Origin: JBHENN01 sp046262015 | GTDB taxonomy: Bacteria > Actinomycetota > CADDZG01 > WHSQ01 | Direction: 5' to 3' | Assembly (NCBI GenBank): GCA_046262015.1 | Contig: JBHENN010000035.1 | Location: 1-8,254 of the forward strand | DNA: 8,254 nucleotides | Part shown: positions 1-5,927 of the stretch, one piece after another | Layout: every line of letters starts with the position of its first letter | How positions within the stretch are numbered: position 1 is the first letter of the stretch | Program-made: the position numbers and the translations under genes | Notes under the pieces: model-generated | What the model saw: the letters and a program-made list of their open reading frames with translations, nothing else | What the model was told of the DNA's origin: nothing | Database searches by the model: none

Positions 1-135
1 GGTGAGAACGATCACGGCGCCCGAGCTCCACAACCACGTCCGGAGGGCCGCGAGGTACGAGGAGAGCGCCTCCGCCGGGCCCCGTGCCGCCGCCCGGGTC
101 CGGGCGCGCGCCGCCGCCCGGACGAGCCGGGTCAT
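1..135 (-). CDS. N-terminal fragment of an unidentified protein, cut by the left window edge
   Basis: An ATG at 133-135 on the minus strand opens a reading frame that stays open for 45 codons to the window edge. It begins 10 bp after the whiB stop codon, so the two genes are probably co-transcribed. Forty-three of the 45 codons end in G or C, matching the coding bias of the neighbours and supporting a real gene. The visible protein starts with a very basic, Ala/Arg-rich stretch (residues 1-18), then a short amphipathic segment, then a hydrophobic run from about residue 34 (TWLWSSGAVIVLT) that looks like the start of a membrane helix with a cytoplasmic basic N-terminus. No Shine-Dalgarno precedes the ATG. 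I do not recognise the family; an integral membrane protein is the most that can be inferred. The opposite strand is also open here but is the less likely coding strand. Confidence 0.5.
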   Translation of the reverse strand, partial: MTRLVRAAARARTRAAARGPAEALSSYLAALRTWLWSSGAVIVLT

Positions 136-145
136 GAAGGAGCGG

Positions 146-442
146 TCAGAGACGCCCGCGCAGGCGGGCCTTGCGCTCGATCTCGGTCAGGCCGCCCCAG
201 ATCCCGTACGGCTCCCTGGTCGCGAGGGCGTACTCCAGACATTCCTGGCGAACGCTGCAGGTGGCGCAGATCTCCTTGGCCTTGTCCTCGCGGGCCCGAC
301 GCTCGGCGGGAGGCTCGTTGTCGTCGACCCCGAAGAAGATGACCGCGGGGTACTCCAGGCACGCGGCCTGCTCGCGCCACTGTGCGTCGGGAAGCCGAAG
401 GGCCGTGTCCATGGGCGTTGATGGTTCCACCACTCTCCGCAT
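146..442 (-). CDS. whiB: WhiB-family iron-sulfur transcriptional regulator (WhiB/WhiB2-like)
   Basis: WhiB-like (Wbl) proteins bind a 4Fe-4S cluster through four cysteines and act with the primary sigma factor at promoters controlling development, cell division or redox responses. The 98-residue product has all four ligands, C28, C59, C62 and C68 (one Cys, then CxxC, then Cys after five residues). These are followed by the family's GIWGG turn (80-84) and a basic C-terminal tail (ERKARLRGRL) that contacts DNA or RNA polymerase. The position beside manB and the short length match Streptomyces WhiB and mycobacterial WhiB2, as I recall them, so it is probably that orthologue rather than WhiB1, 3 or 7. 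The start is uncertain. ATG at 442 sits 6 nt after a -10-like hexamer (GAGTAT, 454-449) and would be leaderless. ATG at 412 gives 88 residues, closer to the usual length, but has no well-placed ribosome binding site. The family call is secure; the orthologue call is inferred from context. Confidence 0.95.
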   Translation of the reverse strand: MRRVVEPSTPMDTALRLPDAQWREQAACLEYPAVIFFGVDDNEPPAERRAREDKAKEICATCSVRQECLEYALATREPYGIWGGLTEIERKARLRGRL

Positions 443-494
443 GCGTCAATACTCACGCCCGGGGGCGCCCTGGGCTTTCTTCTAGGATGCCGGC
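443..494. promoter_or_regulatory. Divergent whiB/manB promoter region with candidate leaderless -10 elements
   Basis: These 52 bp separate the divergent whiB and manB starts. For manB, TAGGAT (483-488) fits the actinobacterial TANNNT -10 pattern and lies exactly 6 nt before the GTG at 495, which would place the transcript start on or next to the start codon. For whiB, GAGTAT (454-449, minus) lies 6 nt before the ATG at 442 and keeps the conserved A and final T of a -10. No good -35 hexamer is visible for either gene. Between the two lies an imperfect GC-rich inverted repeat (GCCC at 457-460, the palindrome GGGCGCCC at 463-470, GGGC at 472-475) that could be an operator. These calls rest on motif spacing only. 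Confidence 0.45.
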
Positions 495-1895
495 GTGAGG
501 GACCTGGGGGACGTCTTCAAGGCCTACGACGTGCGCGGCATCTACCCCGACCAGCTCGACGAGGACGCTGCGGCCCGCATCGGCTGGGCCTTCGCCCGCT
601 TCACCGGGGGCGAGAGGCTCGTGGTCGGCCGCGACATGCGGGCGTCGTCCGGCCCCTTGGCCGAGGCGTTCTTCCGGGGCGCCGGGAGCGCCGGGGCGGC
701 CGTGGTCGACCTCGGGCTGGTCTCGACCGACGCCCTGTACTTCGCCTCGGGGCGGCTCGAGCTGCCCGGGGCCATGTTCACCGCGTCGCACAACCCGGCC
801 GCGTACAACGGGATCAAGCTGTGCCGCGAGCGCGCGGGCCCGATCGGGGCGGAGTCCGGGCTCGCCGAGATCCTGGTGCTGGCCGAGCGGGATGCCGCCA
901 GCGCCGATCTCGGGGCCCCGGGCCCGCCCGAGCGGCTCGAGATCCTGGACGACTACGCCGCCCACTGCCTGAGCTTCGTCGAACGATCCCGCCTGGCTCC
1001 GTTGAAGGTCGCGGTGGACGCCGGGAACGGGATGGCCGGCAGGACGGTGCCCCTGGTGTTCGACGACCTCCCCTTCGAGGTCGTGCCGCTCTTCTTCGAG
1101 CTGGACGGCAGCTTCCCCAACCATCCCGCGAACCCGATCGAGCCCGAGAACCTGGTCGACCTGCAGCGCGCCGTGGTCGACGGGGGGTGTGACCTCGGCA
1201 TCGCGTTCGACGGCGACGCCGATCGCATCTTCCTGGTGGACGAAGCGGCGGGGCTCGTGTCGGGGTCCACGACGACGGCTCTGGTCGCCGAGCGGCTCCT
1301 GCGCCGGAACCCCGGAGCCAAGGTCATCTACAACCTCATCTGCTCGTGGTCGGTCCGTGAGGTGATCGAGGAGAACGGAGGACGTCCCATCCGCAGCCGG
1401 GTGGGGCATTCCTTCATCAAGCAGCTGATGGCCGAGGAGGGGGCCGTCTTCGGCGGCGAGCACTCGGGCCATTACTACTTCCGCGACAACTACCGGGCCG
1501 ACAGCGGCATGATCGCGGCCCTGCTCGTCCTCGAGGCCCTGTCGGAGGCCGAGATGCCACTGTCGCGGCTGCTCGTCCCGTATCAGCGCTATTCCCCCTC
1601 GGGAGAGGTCAACTTCGTCGTCTCGGACCAGCTCGGCGCGATCGAGAGGCTGGCCGCCAGGTTCGAGGACGCCCGGCAGGACCGGATGGACGGGCTGACC
1701 GTGGAATACGACGACTGGTGGTTCAACTGCCGGCCCTCGAACACCGAGCCCCTCCTGCGGCTCAACCTCGAGGCCCGGACGGCGGCGGCGATGGAGGAGC
1801 GGCTCGATGCCGTTCGCAGGGTGATAGAGGGGACCGGCGCGGGCGTGGTGTCCGGGCCGACCGAGACGGAGGAGAGACCCGATGCCGATCGATGA
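495..1895 (+). CDS. manB: Phosphomannomutase/phosphoglucomutase (alpha-D-phosphohexomutase family)
   Basis: This enzyme interconverts mannose-6-phosphate and mannose-1-phosphate (and the glucose equivalents) in the cytoplasm, feeding GDP-mannose and glycan synthesis. The 466-residue product has the four-domain phosphohexomutase layout and typical length. The catalytic phosphoserine loop is TASHN (96-100, phospho-Ser98) with the downstream NGIKL. The metal-binding loop is DGDADR (239-244). The sugar-specificity loop GEHSGHYYF (321-329) with its Glu-x-Ser is the version seen in bifunctional PMM/PGM enzymes. The phosphate-binding loop RPSNTEP (413-419) lies in the C-terminal domain. All key residues are present, so it should be active. 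The GTG start is preceded by only a weak AGGA (484-487), which overlaps a TANNNT hexamer, so the mRNA may be leaderless. It heads a run with the Trm112-like gene and the SIS isomerase. ManB is preferred over GlmM because the specificity loop reads GEHSGH and the neighbour is a mannose/glucose-phosphate isomerase; in vivo preference cannot be told from sequence. Confidence 0.95.
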   Translation: MRDLGDVFKAYDVRGIYPDQLDEDAAARIGWAFARFTGGERLVVGRDMRASSGPLAEAFFRGAGSAGAAVVDLGLVSTDALYFASGRLELPGAMFTASHNPAAYNGIKLCRERAGPIGAESGLAEILVLAERDAASADLGAPGPPERLEILDDYAAHCLSFVERSRLAPLKVAVDAGNGMAGRTVPLVFDDLPFEVVPLFFELDGSFPNHPANPIEPENLVDLQRAVVDGGCDLGIAFDGDADRIFLVDEAAGLVSGSTTTALVAERLLRRNPGAKVIYNLICSWSVREVIEENGGRPIRSRVGHSFIKQLMAEEGAVFGGEHSGHYYFRDNYRADSGMIAALLVLEALSEAEMPLSRLLVPYQRYSPSGEVNFVVSDQLGAIERLAARFEDARQDRMDGLTVEYDDWWFNCRPSNTEPLLRLNLEARTAAAMEERLDAVRRVIEGTGAGVVSGPTETEERPDADR

Positions 1896-2052
1896 CCGGT
1901 TGCTCGAGATCCTTGCGTGTCCCAACTGCCGCGGCGAGGTCGAGTATCTCCCCGACGAGGACGTGATCGTGTGCCGGGGCGAGTGCCGATACCGCTATCC
2001 GGTCAGGGACGACATCCCGGTGATGCTTATCGACGAGGCCGAGAAACCGTGA
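1882..2052 (+). CDS. Trm112-like zinc-ribbon protein (Trm112/YcaR, UPF0434 family)
   Basis: This 56-residue protein begins MPIDDRLLEILACPNCRGEV and carries four cysteines, C13, C16, C31 and C35, arranged as two CxxC/CxxxC knuckles that should hold one zinc. It ends with the family's hydrophobic strand (YPVRDDIPVMLIDEAE, 39-54). The opening LLEILACPxC and closing YPxRDxIPVML are diagnostic of Trm112/YcaR. In eukaryotes and archaea Trm112 stabilises and activates several SAM-dependent methyltransferases; the bacterial small forms are much less understood. Its ATG lies inside the 3' end of manB (14-nt overlap in another frame) and has a GGAGAG ribosome binding site at 1871-1876. Its stop overlaps the isomerase GTG in a GTGA. 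This implies translational coupling on both sides. I recall the same manB - Trm112-like - SIS order in Streptomyces. The family is clear; the partner is unknown, and no methyltransferase is in the window. Confidence 0.9.
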   Translation: MPIDDRLLEILACPNCRGEVEYLPDEDVIVCRGECRYRYPVRDDIPVMLIDEAEKP

Positions 2053-3122
2053 CCGTCGATATCGACGATCTCGGCCGGATCGAGGCCCTCGACTCCGAAG
2101 GCGTCCTCGAGGCGGTCGAGCGCTTCTCCGAGCAGGTTCGGGCCGCGTGGTACACGGGCCTCGCGGTCCAGGGGGCGCCGGAGGCGGACGGGATCGACGC
2201 CATCCTGGTCCTGGGGATGGGCGGCTCGGGCGTCTCCGGCGATGTGATCCAAGCCGTCGTCGAAGAACGCTTGCCGATCCCGTTCCGGGTGATCAAGAGC
2301 TACGGCCCGCTACCTCAGTGGGTCGGGAGGAACACCTTGGTGCTCGCCGCGTCGTACTCCGGGAGCACCGAGGAGACCCTCGCCGCGGCCGACGAGGCCC
2401 ACGCCCGCGGGGCGCGCATCGTCACGGTGTCCTCCGGAGGGCCGCTCGCCGAGATGGCGACGCGCTATGGGTTGGCGCACGTAGCGATCCCCGCCGGCCT
2501 CCAACCGCGCGCGTCCCTCGGCTACCTCACGATGCCGCTACTCGCGGTGCTGGCTCGGATGGAGCTGATCCCGGACCCTGCCGAGGACGTCGACGAAGCG
2601 GTCGAGGTTCTCTCGGACCTGGCGGATCGCTGCCACCGCAAGGTGCCCCAGCCCGGCAACCCCGCGAAGGACCTCGCCCTGCGCCTCGTCGACAGGATCC
2701 CGGTGGTGTACGGGGGCTACGGCCTGGGTGCGACCGCCGCCATGCGGTTCAAGAGCGACCTCAACGAGTACGGGAAGACCCCTGCCTTCTGGCACTTCTT
2801 CCCGGAGCTGGACCACAACGAGATAGTCGGGTGGAACCGGCTCTCGGAGCTGACCCGGGCGCGGTTCACCCTGGTGCTGCTGCGGGACCCGCACGAGCAC
2901 GAACGACTGGGGCTACGGGCCGACATCACTCGGCGCCTCGTCGAGGACGCGTTCGCGGATGTCGTCGAGGTCGTTGCGGAGGGTCGCTCCGCGCTCGCCC
3001 GCATCTTGTCGCTCGTGCTCGTGACGCAGCTGGCGGCGATCTACGTCGGCGTGGCATACGGTGTGGATCCGGGACCCGTCGAGGTCATCCAGAAGCTCAA
3101 AGCCGAGCTGGCACAGGACTAA
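2049..3122 (+). CDS. Bifunctional phosphoglucose/phosphomannose isomerase (SIS domain)
   Basis: This cytoplasmic enzyme would interconvert fructose-6-phosphate with glucose-6-phosphate and with mannose-6-phosphate. The 357-residue product has two SIS-type halves. The N-terminal half has the phosphate-binding GMGGSGVSGD (56-65), the loop SYSGSTEET (102-110), and PRASLGYL (153-160), characteristic of archaeal-type PGI/PMI. The C-terminal half has the catalytic-looking segment KSDLNEYGK...LDHNE, with E240 and H256 16 residues apart. That is the spacing I recall for Glu203/His219 in the Pyrobaculum enzyme. The C-terminus (PVEVIQKLK) also fits the family. The equivalent mycobacterial gene near manB (Rv3256c, recalled) is often annotated only as hypothetical or TobH-like; here the active site looks intact. 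The start is GTG at 2049, overlapping the previous stop by GTGA; an upstream in-frame GTG at 1917 would run through the Trm112-like gene and adds a non-homologous Arg-rich tail, so I rejected it. No strong Shine-Dalgarno is present, consistent with coupling. No separate manA is visible, so this enzyme may supply mannose-6-phosphate. Confidence 0.9.
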   Translation: MTVDIDDLGRIEALDSEGVLEAVERFSEQVRAAWYTGLAVQGAPEADGIDAILVLGMGGSGVSGDVIQAVVEERLPIPFRVIKSYGPLPQWVGRNTLVLAASYSGSTEETLAAADEAHARGARIVTVSSGGPLAEMATRYGLAHVAIPAGLQPRASLGYLTMPLLAVLARMELIPDPAEDVDEAVEVLSDLADRCHRKVPQPGNPAKDLALRLVDRIPVVYGGYGLGATAAMRFKSDLNEYGKTPAFWHFFPELDHNEIVGWNRLSELTRARFTLVLLRDPHEHERLGLRADITRRLVEDAFADVVEVVAEGRSALARILSLVLVTQLAAIYVGVAYGVDPGPVEVIQKLKAELAQD

Positions 3123-3124
3123 GC

Positions 3125-3130
3125 GAGGAG
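3125..3130 (+). promoter_or_regulatory. Shine-Dalgarno for ahcY that fixes its start
   Basis: GAGGAG lies 5 nt before the GTG at 3136, in the 13-bp gap after the isomerase stop. It decides in favour of this start over an in-frame GTG at 3061 inside the upstream gene. It is one of the clearest ribosome binding sites in the window, consistent with ahcY being an internal operon gene read from a leadered mRNA. Confidence 0.75.
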
Positions 3131-3135
3131 CATCC

Positions 3136-4398
3136 GTGACCGTTGCATCGGATATCAAAGATCCCGCCCTTGCAGGCGAGGGACAGCTCAAGATCGAGTG
3201 GGCCGAGCGCCAGATGCCCGTGCTGCAGCGCATACGCGAGCGTTTCGAGAAGGACCGGCCGCTCGACGGGATCCGGATCGCGGCCTGCCTGCACGTCACG
3301 ACCGAGACCGCCAACCTCGTCCGGACGCTCAAGGCCGGCGGCGCCGACGTCACGCTCTGTGCGTCGAACCCGTTGTCGACCCAGGACGAGACCGCTGCCG
3401 GGCTGGTCGAGAACTACGACATCTCGGTGTTCGCGATCCGCGGCGTCGATGAGTCGATGTACTACGCGCACCTCAAGGCCGCGCTCGACCGCAAGCCCAT
3501 GATCACGATGGACGATGGCTGCGACCTCGTGAGCCTGCTCCATACGCAGAGACAGGACCAGCTTCCCGACGTGCTCGGCGGTACCGAGGAGACCACCACC
3601 GGGGTCATACGACTGAGGGCGATGGAAGCCGAAGGAGTGCTGGGCTATCCCGTCGTCGGGGTCAACGGCGCCGATACGAAACACCTCTTCGACAACCGCT
3701 ACGGGACCGGCCAGTCCGCCCTGGACGGGATCATCCGTGCCACCAACGTGCTCTTTGCCGGCAAGACCGTGGTCGTGCTGGGTTACGGGATGTGCGGGCG
3801 CGGGGTCGCGTCGCGCGCCAAGGGCTTCGGTGCGGACGTGGTCGTGACCGAGGTCGACCCGACCCGGGCGCTCGAAGCGGCGATGGACGGGTTCCGGGTC
3901 CTCACCGGTCACGAAGCGGCCAGCCAGGGCGACATCTTCATCACCGTCACCGGGAACAAGCACGTGCTTCGCGCCGAGCACTTCGAGATCATGAAGGACG
4001 GGGCGATCCTTGCGAACGCCGGTCACTTCGACATCGAGATCGACCTTGCAGGGCTACGCGCCATGGCCTCCGGGCGCAAGCGCGTGCGTGAAGAGGTCGA
4101 GGAGATAGCGCTCGAGGGCGCTCGCAAGATCTACGTGCTGGCGGAGGGACGCCTGGTCAACCTGGCGGCGGCGGAGGGACATCCCGCATCCGTGATGGAC
4201 ATGTCGTTCGCCAACCAGTCGCTATCGGTCGAATGGTTGGTCGAGAACGCGGCCAGCCTGGACAAGAGGGTCTACGACGTGCCGACCGCCATCGACAAGG
4301 AGGTCGCGCGCTTGAAGCTCGAGACGATGGGTGTACGCATCGACGAGCTCACCTCGGAGCAGCAGCGCTACCTCGCGGGCTGGGAAGAGGGCACCTAA
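3136..4398 (+). CDS. ahcY: Adenosylhomocysteinase (S-adenosylhomocysteine hydrolase), short form
   Basis: AhcY uses bound NAD+ to split S-adenosylhomocysteine reversibly into adenosine and homocysteine, relieving product inhibition of methyltransferases. The 420-residue product has the substrate-site HVTTE (H53-T55-E57), the DDG pair (126-127), EETTTG (151-156), and K182 with FDN (185-187). It also has the Rossmann glycine motif GYGMCGRG (216-223), the catalytic-region GHFDIEID (296-303) and GHP (348-350). All core catalytic positions are filled. It is shorter than the roughly 480-490-residue AhcY I recall from Streptomyces and Mycobacterium. It has YGTGQS where long forms have YGCRES, and it ends in EQQRYLAGWEEGT rather than the Lys/Tyr-containing tail of long forms. 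These are traits of the archaeal/Thermotoga-like short type. The motif before the catalytic Lys reads VNGADTK, whereas I recall an Asp after VN in most members. The neighbouring sugar-phosphate genes are conserved company rather than pathway partners. Confidence 0.96.
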   Translation: MTVASDIKDPALAGEGQLKIEWAERQMPVLQRIRERFEKDRPLDGIRIAACLHVTTETANLVRTLKAGGADVTLCASNPLSTQDETAAGLVENYDISVFAIRGVDESMYYAHLKAALDRKPMITMDDGCDLVSLLHTQRQDQLPDVLGGTEETTTGVIRLRAMEAEGVLGYPVVGVNGADTKHLFDNRYGTGQSALDGIIRATNVLFAGKTVVVLGYGMCGRGVASRAKGFGADVVVTEVDPTRALEAAMDGFRVLTGHEAASQGDIFITVTGNKHVLRAEHFEIMKDGAILANAGHFDIEIDLAGLRAMASGRKRVREEVEEIALEGARKIYVLAEGRLVNLAAAEGHPASVMDMSFANQSLSVEWLVENAASLDKRVYDVPTAIDKEVARLKLETMGVRIDELTSEQQRYLAGWEEGT

Positions 4399-4423
4399 CC
4401 CCACGTTGGTCGGCCGAGCGGGG
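4399..4423. terminator. Possible hairpin between convergent ahcY and mscS-like genes
   Basis: This 25-bp gap can fold with outer stem CCCC (4399-4402)/GGGG (4420-4423) and inner stem TTGG (4406-4409)/CCGA (4414-4417) around a 4-nt loop. It sits exactly between the two stop codons and could serve both strands. The stem is interrupted and there is no T-tract on either side, so intrinsic termination is uncertain; Rho-dependent termination is equally possible. Confidence 0.3.
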
Positions 4424-5245
4424 TCAGGTCGTGCTGAACTCGATCCCTTCCGCATCGAGCGCGACCTTGATCCGTTCTCGGATCACTCGCCGGAGGTCGG
4501 GGGCGGAGCCCGGCGTCGCCTGCGCGCTCAGTCGCAGGGCGACGGCGTCGTCCTCCACGGCCTCCACACCGAGGACCGTCGGGGTCTGCAGCAGGTGCGG
4601 GCCCACCTCAGGGTCGTCCGCGATCGCGCGCGCCGCTGCCTCCAGGGCGCGCCGTGCCCGTCCAAGGTCCTCGTCGGGGCCCACCTTGACGTCGATCAAG
4701 ACCCCTGCCCAGTCCTTGGAGCGATTGGAGACCTGCGTTATCGCCCCGTTCGGGAAGTAGTGGATCGTCCCGTCCACGTCGCGTAAGCCGGTCAGGCGCA
4801 ACGTGAGCTGCTCGACGGTTCCGCTCGCTTGCTTGTTGATCTCCACGATGTCGCCGATGCCGTACTGGTCCTCGAGCAGCACGAAGAACCCGGTCACGAC
4901 GTCGCGTACGAGGTTCTGGGCCCCGAAGCCGATCGCGAGGCCGCCGATCCCCAGGCCCGCAAGCAGGGGACCGAGCTCGAAACCGGGTATCGCGCCGAGG
5001 GCCGTGAGCACCGCGATGAGCCAGATCGTCACGATGCCGGCGGAGGTGAGCACCTTGGTGAGCGTCCGGGTGCGCTGAGCGTGGCGCGCCCCGGTGCCCT
5101 GCAGGGAGATCCGGGTCTCGACCCTCCCGACGGCACGGCGGAGGAGGGCGCTGAGCAGGATCGCGCCCAGCAGGACCCCGACGACACGCAGACCGACGAT
5201 GACCGCGGCGTTGCGCAGGAACTCCGAGACCCCGGCCCATGTCAC
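4424..5245 (-). CDS. Small-conductance mechanosensitive channel, MscS family
   Basis: MscS channels open under membrane tension to release solutes during hypo-osmotic shock. The 273-residue product is close to the length of the minimal three-helix MscS. Hydrophobic segments lie at about 12-36, 63-86 and 91-124. The third is the Gly/Ala-rich pore helix (GPLLAGLGIGGLAIGFGAQN, 92-111) and runs into LVRDVVTGFFVLLEDQ. The beta domain follows with YGIGDIVEI (128-136), a GTVEQLTLRLTGLRD segment (142-156) and the FPNG signature (164-167). An alpha/beta C-terminal domain runs to the end. The start is GTG at 5245; no Shine-Dalgarno precedes it, and AGTAAT lies 6 nt upstream on the minus strand, so it may be leaderless. 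It is transcribed against ahcY and divergently from the comF-like gene. As I recall, this interval carries mtrA/mtrB/lpqB in mycobacteria and Streptomyces. The family call is secure; whether it is the main MscS of the cell cannot be told. Confidence 0.93.
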   Translation of the reverse strand: MTWAGVSEFLRNAAVIVGLRVVGVLLGAILLSALLRRAVGRVETRISLQGTGARHAQRTRTLTKVLTSAGIVTIWLIAVLTALGAIPGFELGPLLAGLGIGGLAIGFGAQNLVRDVVTGFFVLLEDQYGIGDIVEINKQASGTVEQLTLRLTGLRDVDGTIHYFPNGAITQVSNRSKDWAGVLIDVKVGPDEDLGRARRALEAAARAIADDPEVGPHLLQTPTVLGVEAVEDDAVALRLSAQATPGSAPDLRRVIRERIKVALDAEGIEFSTT

Positions 5246-5304
5246 GGTCGCATTACTACTAGACGGGCGCCGGGCTGTCGCACCTCGTCACTAGCGTCGG
5301 CGAG
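5246..5304. promoter_or_regulatory. Divergent promoter region between mscS-like and comF-like genes
   Basis: This 59-bp gap contains a relatively AT-rich patch (CATTACTACTAG, 5251-5262) in otherwise GC-rich DNA. On the plus strand TAGCGT (5292-5297) fits TANNNT and ends 7 nt before the comF-like GTG. On the minus strand AGTAAT (5257-5252) ends 6 nt before the mscS-like GTG. Neither gene has a Shine-Dalgarno, so both could start transcription at or near the start codon. No -35 element is obvious. Confidence 0.4.
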
Positions 5305-5925
5305 GTGTTCGCGCTGGGCGACCTCCTGGGGCCGGGGCGTTGCGCCGGGTGCAGGCGCAGCGGCACGATGTTGTGCGCGCGTTGTCGGTCCACCCTGCGT
5401 CCGGCCGCCGAGGTGCAAGCCCCGCGCGGCGTCGACCGCGCGCTGGCCGCGTGGGAGTACGAAGGAGCCGCCCGCAGCCTGGTGCTGGGCCTGAAGGTAG
5501 GCGGCCTGGCCGCCGCCGCCCAGCCCATGGCCGACGCTCTCGTGGGGCTCGTCCGCGCACACGGGACCGACGCGCGCGCTCTCGCCTGGGTGCCCGGTCG
5601 CGCCGCCGACGTCCGGCGCCGGGGGTTCGATCACGCCGAGGTCATCGCCCGGGCTCTGGCAGGCCGCACCGGCCTCCCCGCCCGGGGTCTGCTCGCACGG
5701 ACCGGCCATGCCGGGCACCTCGACCAGGCCGGGCTGAGCCGCGCGCGGCGTTTCGCCAACCTGAGCGGAGCGTTCCGCGCCGACTCCTGCGGCGGGGTGC
5801 TCATCGTGGTGGACGATCTCATCACTACCGGCGCGACCGCTCGCTCGTGCGCCGCCGCCCTTCGGGCCGGGGGCGCGTCCAGGGTGGAGGTGGTCGCCGT
5901 CTGCCACACCGCCGCCCGGGGCTGA
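5305..5925 (+). CDS. comF: ComF-family protein (amidophosphoribosyltransferase-like, zinc-finger N-terminus)
   Basis: ComF/ComFC proteins combine an N-terminal zinc ribbon with a phosphoribosyltransferase-fold domain. In competent bacteria they are needed for uptake of transforming DNA, but the family is common in bacteria not known to be competent. The 206-residue product has C13/C16 and C24/C27 as the zinc ligands, the LGLKVGG segment (61-67) and RRRGFDHAE (104-112). It also has the QAGLSRARRFANLSGAF signature (141-157) and the PRPP-loop VVDDLITTGAT (168-178). All family landmarks are present. The GTG start at 5305 lacks a Shine-Dalgarno and is 7 nt after a TANNNT hexamer. I recall a ComF-like gene (Rv3242c) at the same place, upstream of hpf and secA1, in mycobacteria. 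The function outside competence is unknown; the PRPP loop suggests nucleotide or PRPP binding. Confidence 0.92.
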   Translation: MFALGDLLGPGRCAGCRRSGTMLCARCRSTLRPAAEVQAPRGVDRALAAWEYEGAARSLVLGLKVGGLAAAAQPMADALVGLVRAHGTDARALAWVPGRAADVRRRGFDHAEVIARALAGRTGLPARGLLARTGHAGHLDQAGLSRARRFANLSGAFRADSCGGVLIVVDDLITTGATARSCAAALRAGGASRVEVVAVCHTAARG

Positions 5926-5927
5926 GG

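Noticed and set aside
2..421. 139-codon plus-strand frame across the whiB region
   Set aside because: It is antisense to whiB, whose four cysteines and GIWGG motif are conclusive, and antisense to the strongly G/C3-biased partial gene at 1-135.
453..1925. 490-codon open frame on the minus strand opposite manB
   Set aside because: manB on the plus strand carries every phosphohexomutase motif; the antisense product is Arg/Gly/His-rich without recognisable domains and would also overlap the whiB promoter.
1917..2048. Upstream GTG extension of the isomerase
   Set aside because: It runs through the Trm112-like gene in another frame and adds 44 Arg/Pro-rich residues with no family counterpart; GTG 2049, with its GTGA overlap, is the natural start.
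3061..3135. Upstream GTG extension of ahcY
   Set aside because: It would start inside the isomerase, while GTG 3136 has a GAGGAG 5 nt upstream and gives the normal short-form N-terminus.
2147..3139. 330-codon plus-strand frame overlapping the isomerase
   Set aside because: The product is an Arg/Gly/Pro-rich shadow; the isomerase frame has clear SIS and catalytic motifs over the same bases.
3097..4026. 309-codon minus-strand frame opposite ahcY
   Set aside because: It is antisense to a complete AhcY with all active-site residues and shows no motif of its own.
4141..4180. Ten-base direct repeat GCGGAGGGAC at 4141-4150 and 4171-4180
   Set aside because: It lies within the conserved coding region of ahcY and reflects Ala/Glu/Gly codons in GC-rich DNA, not a functional repeat.
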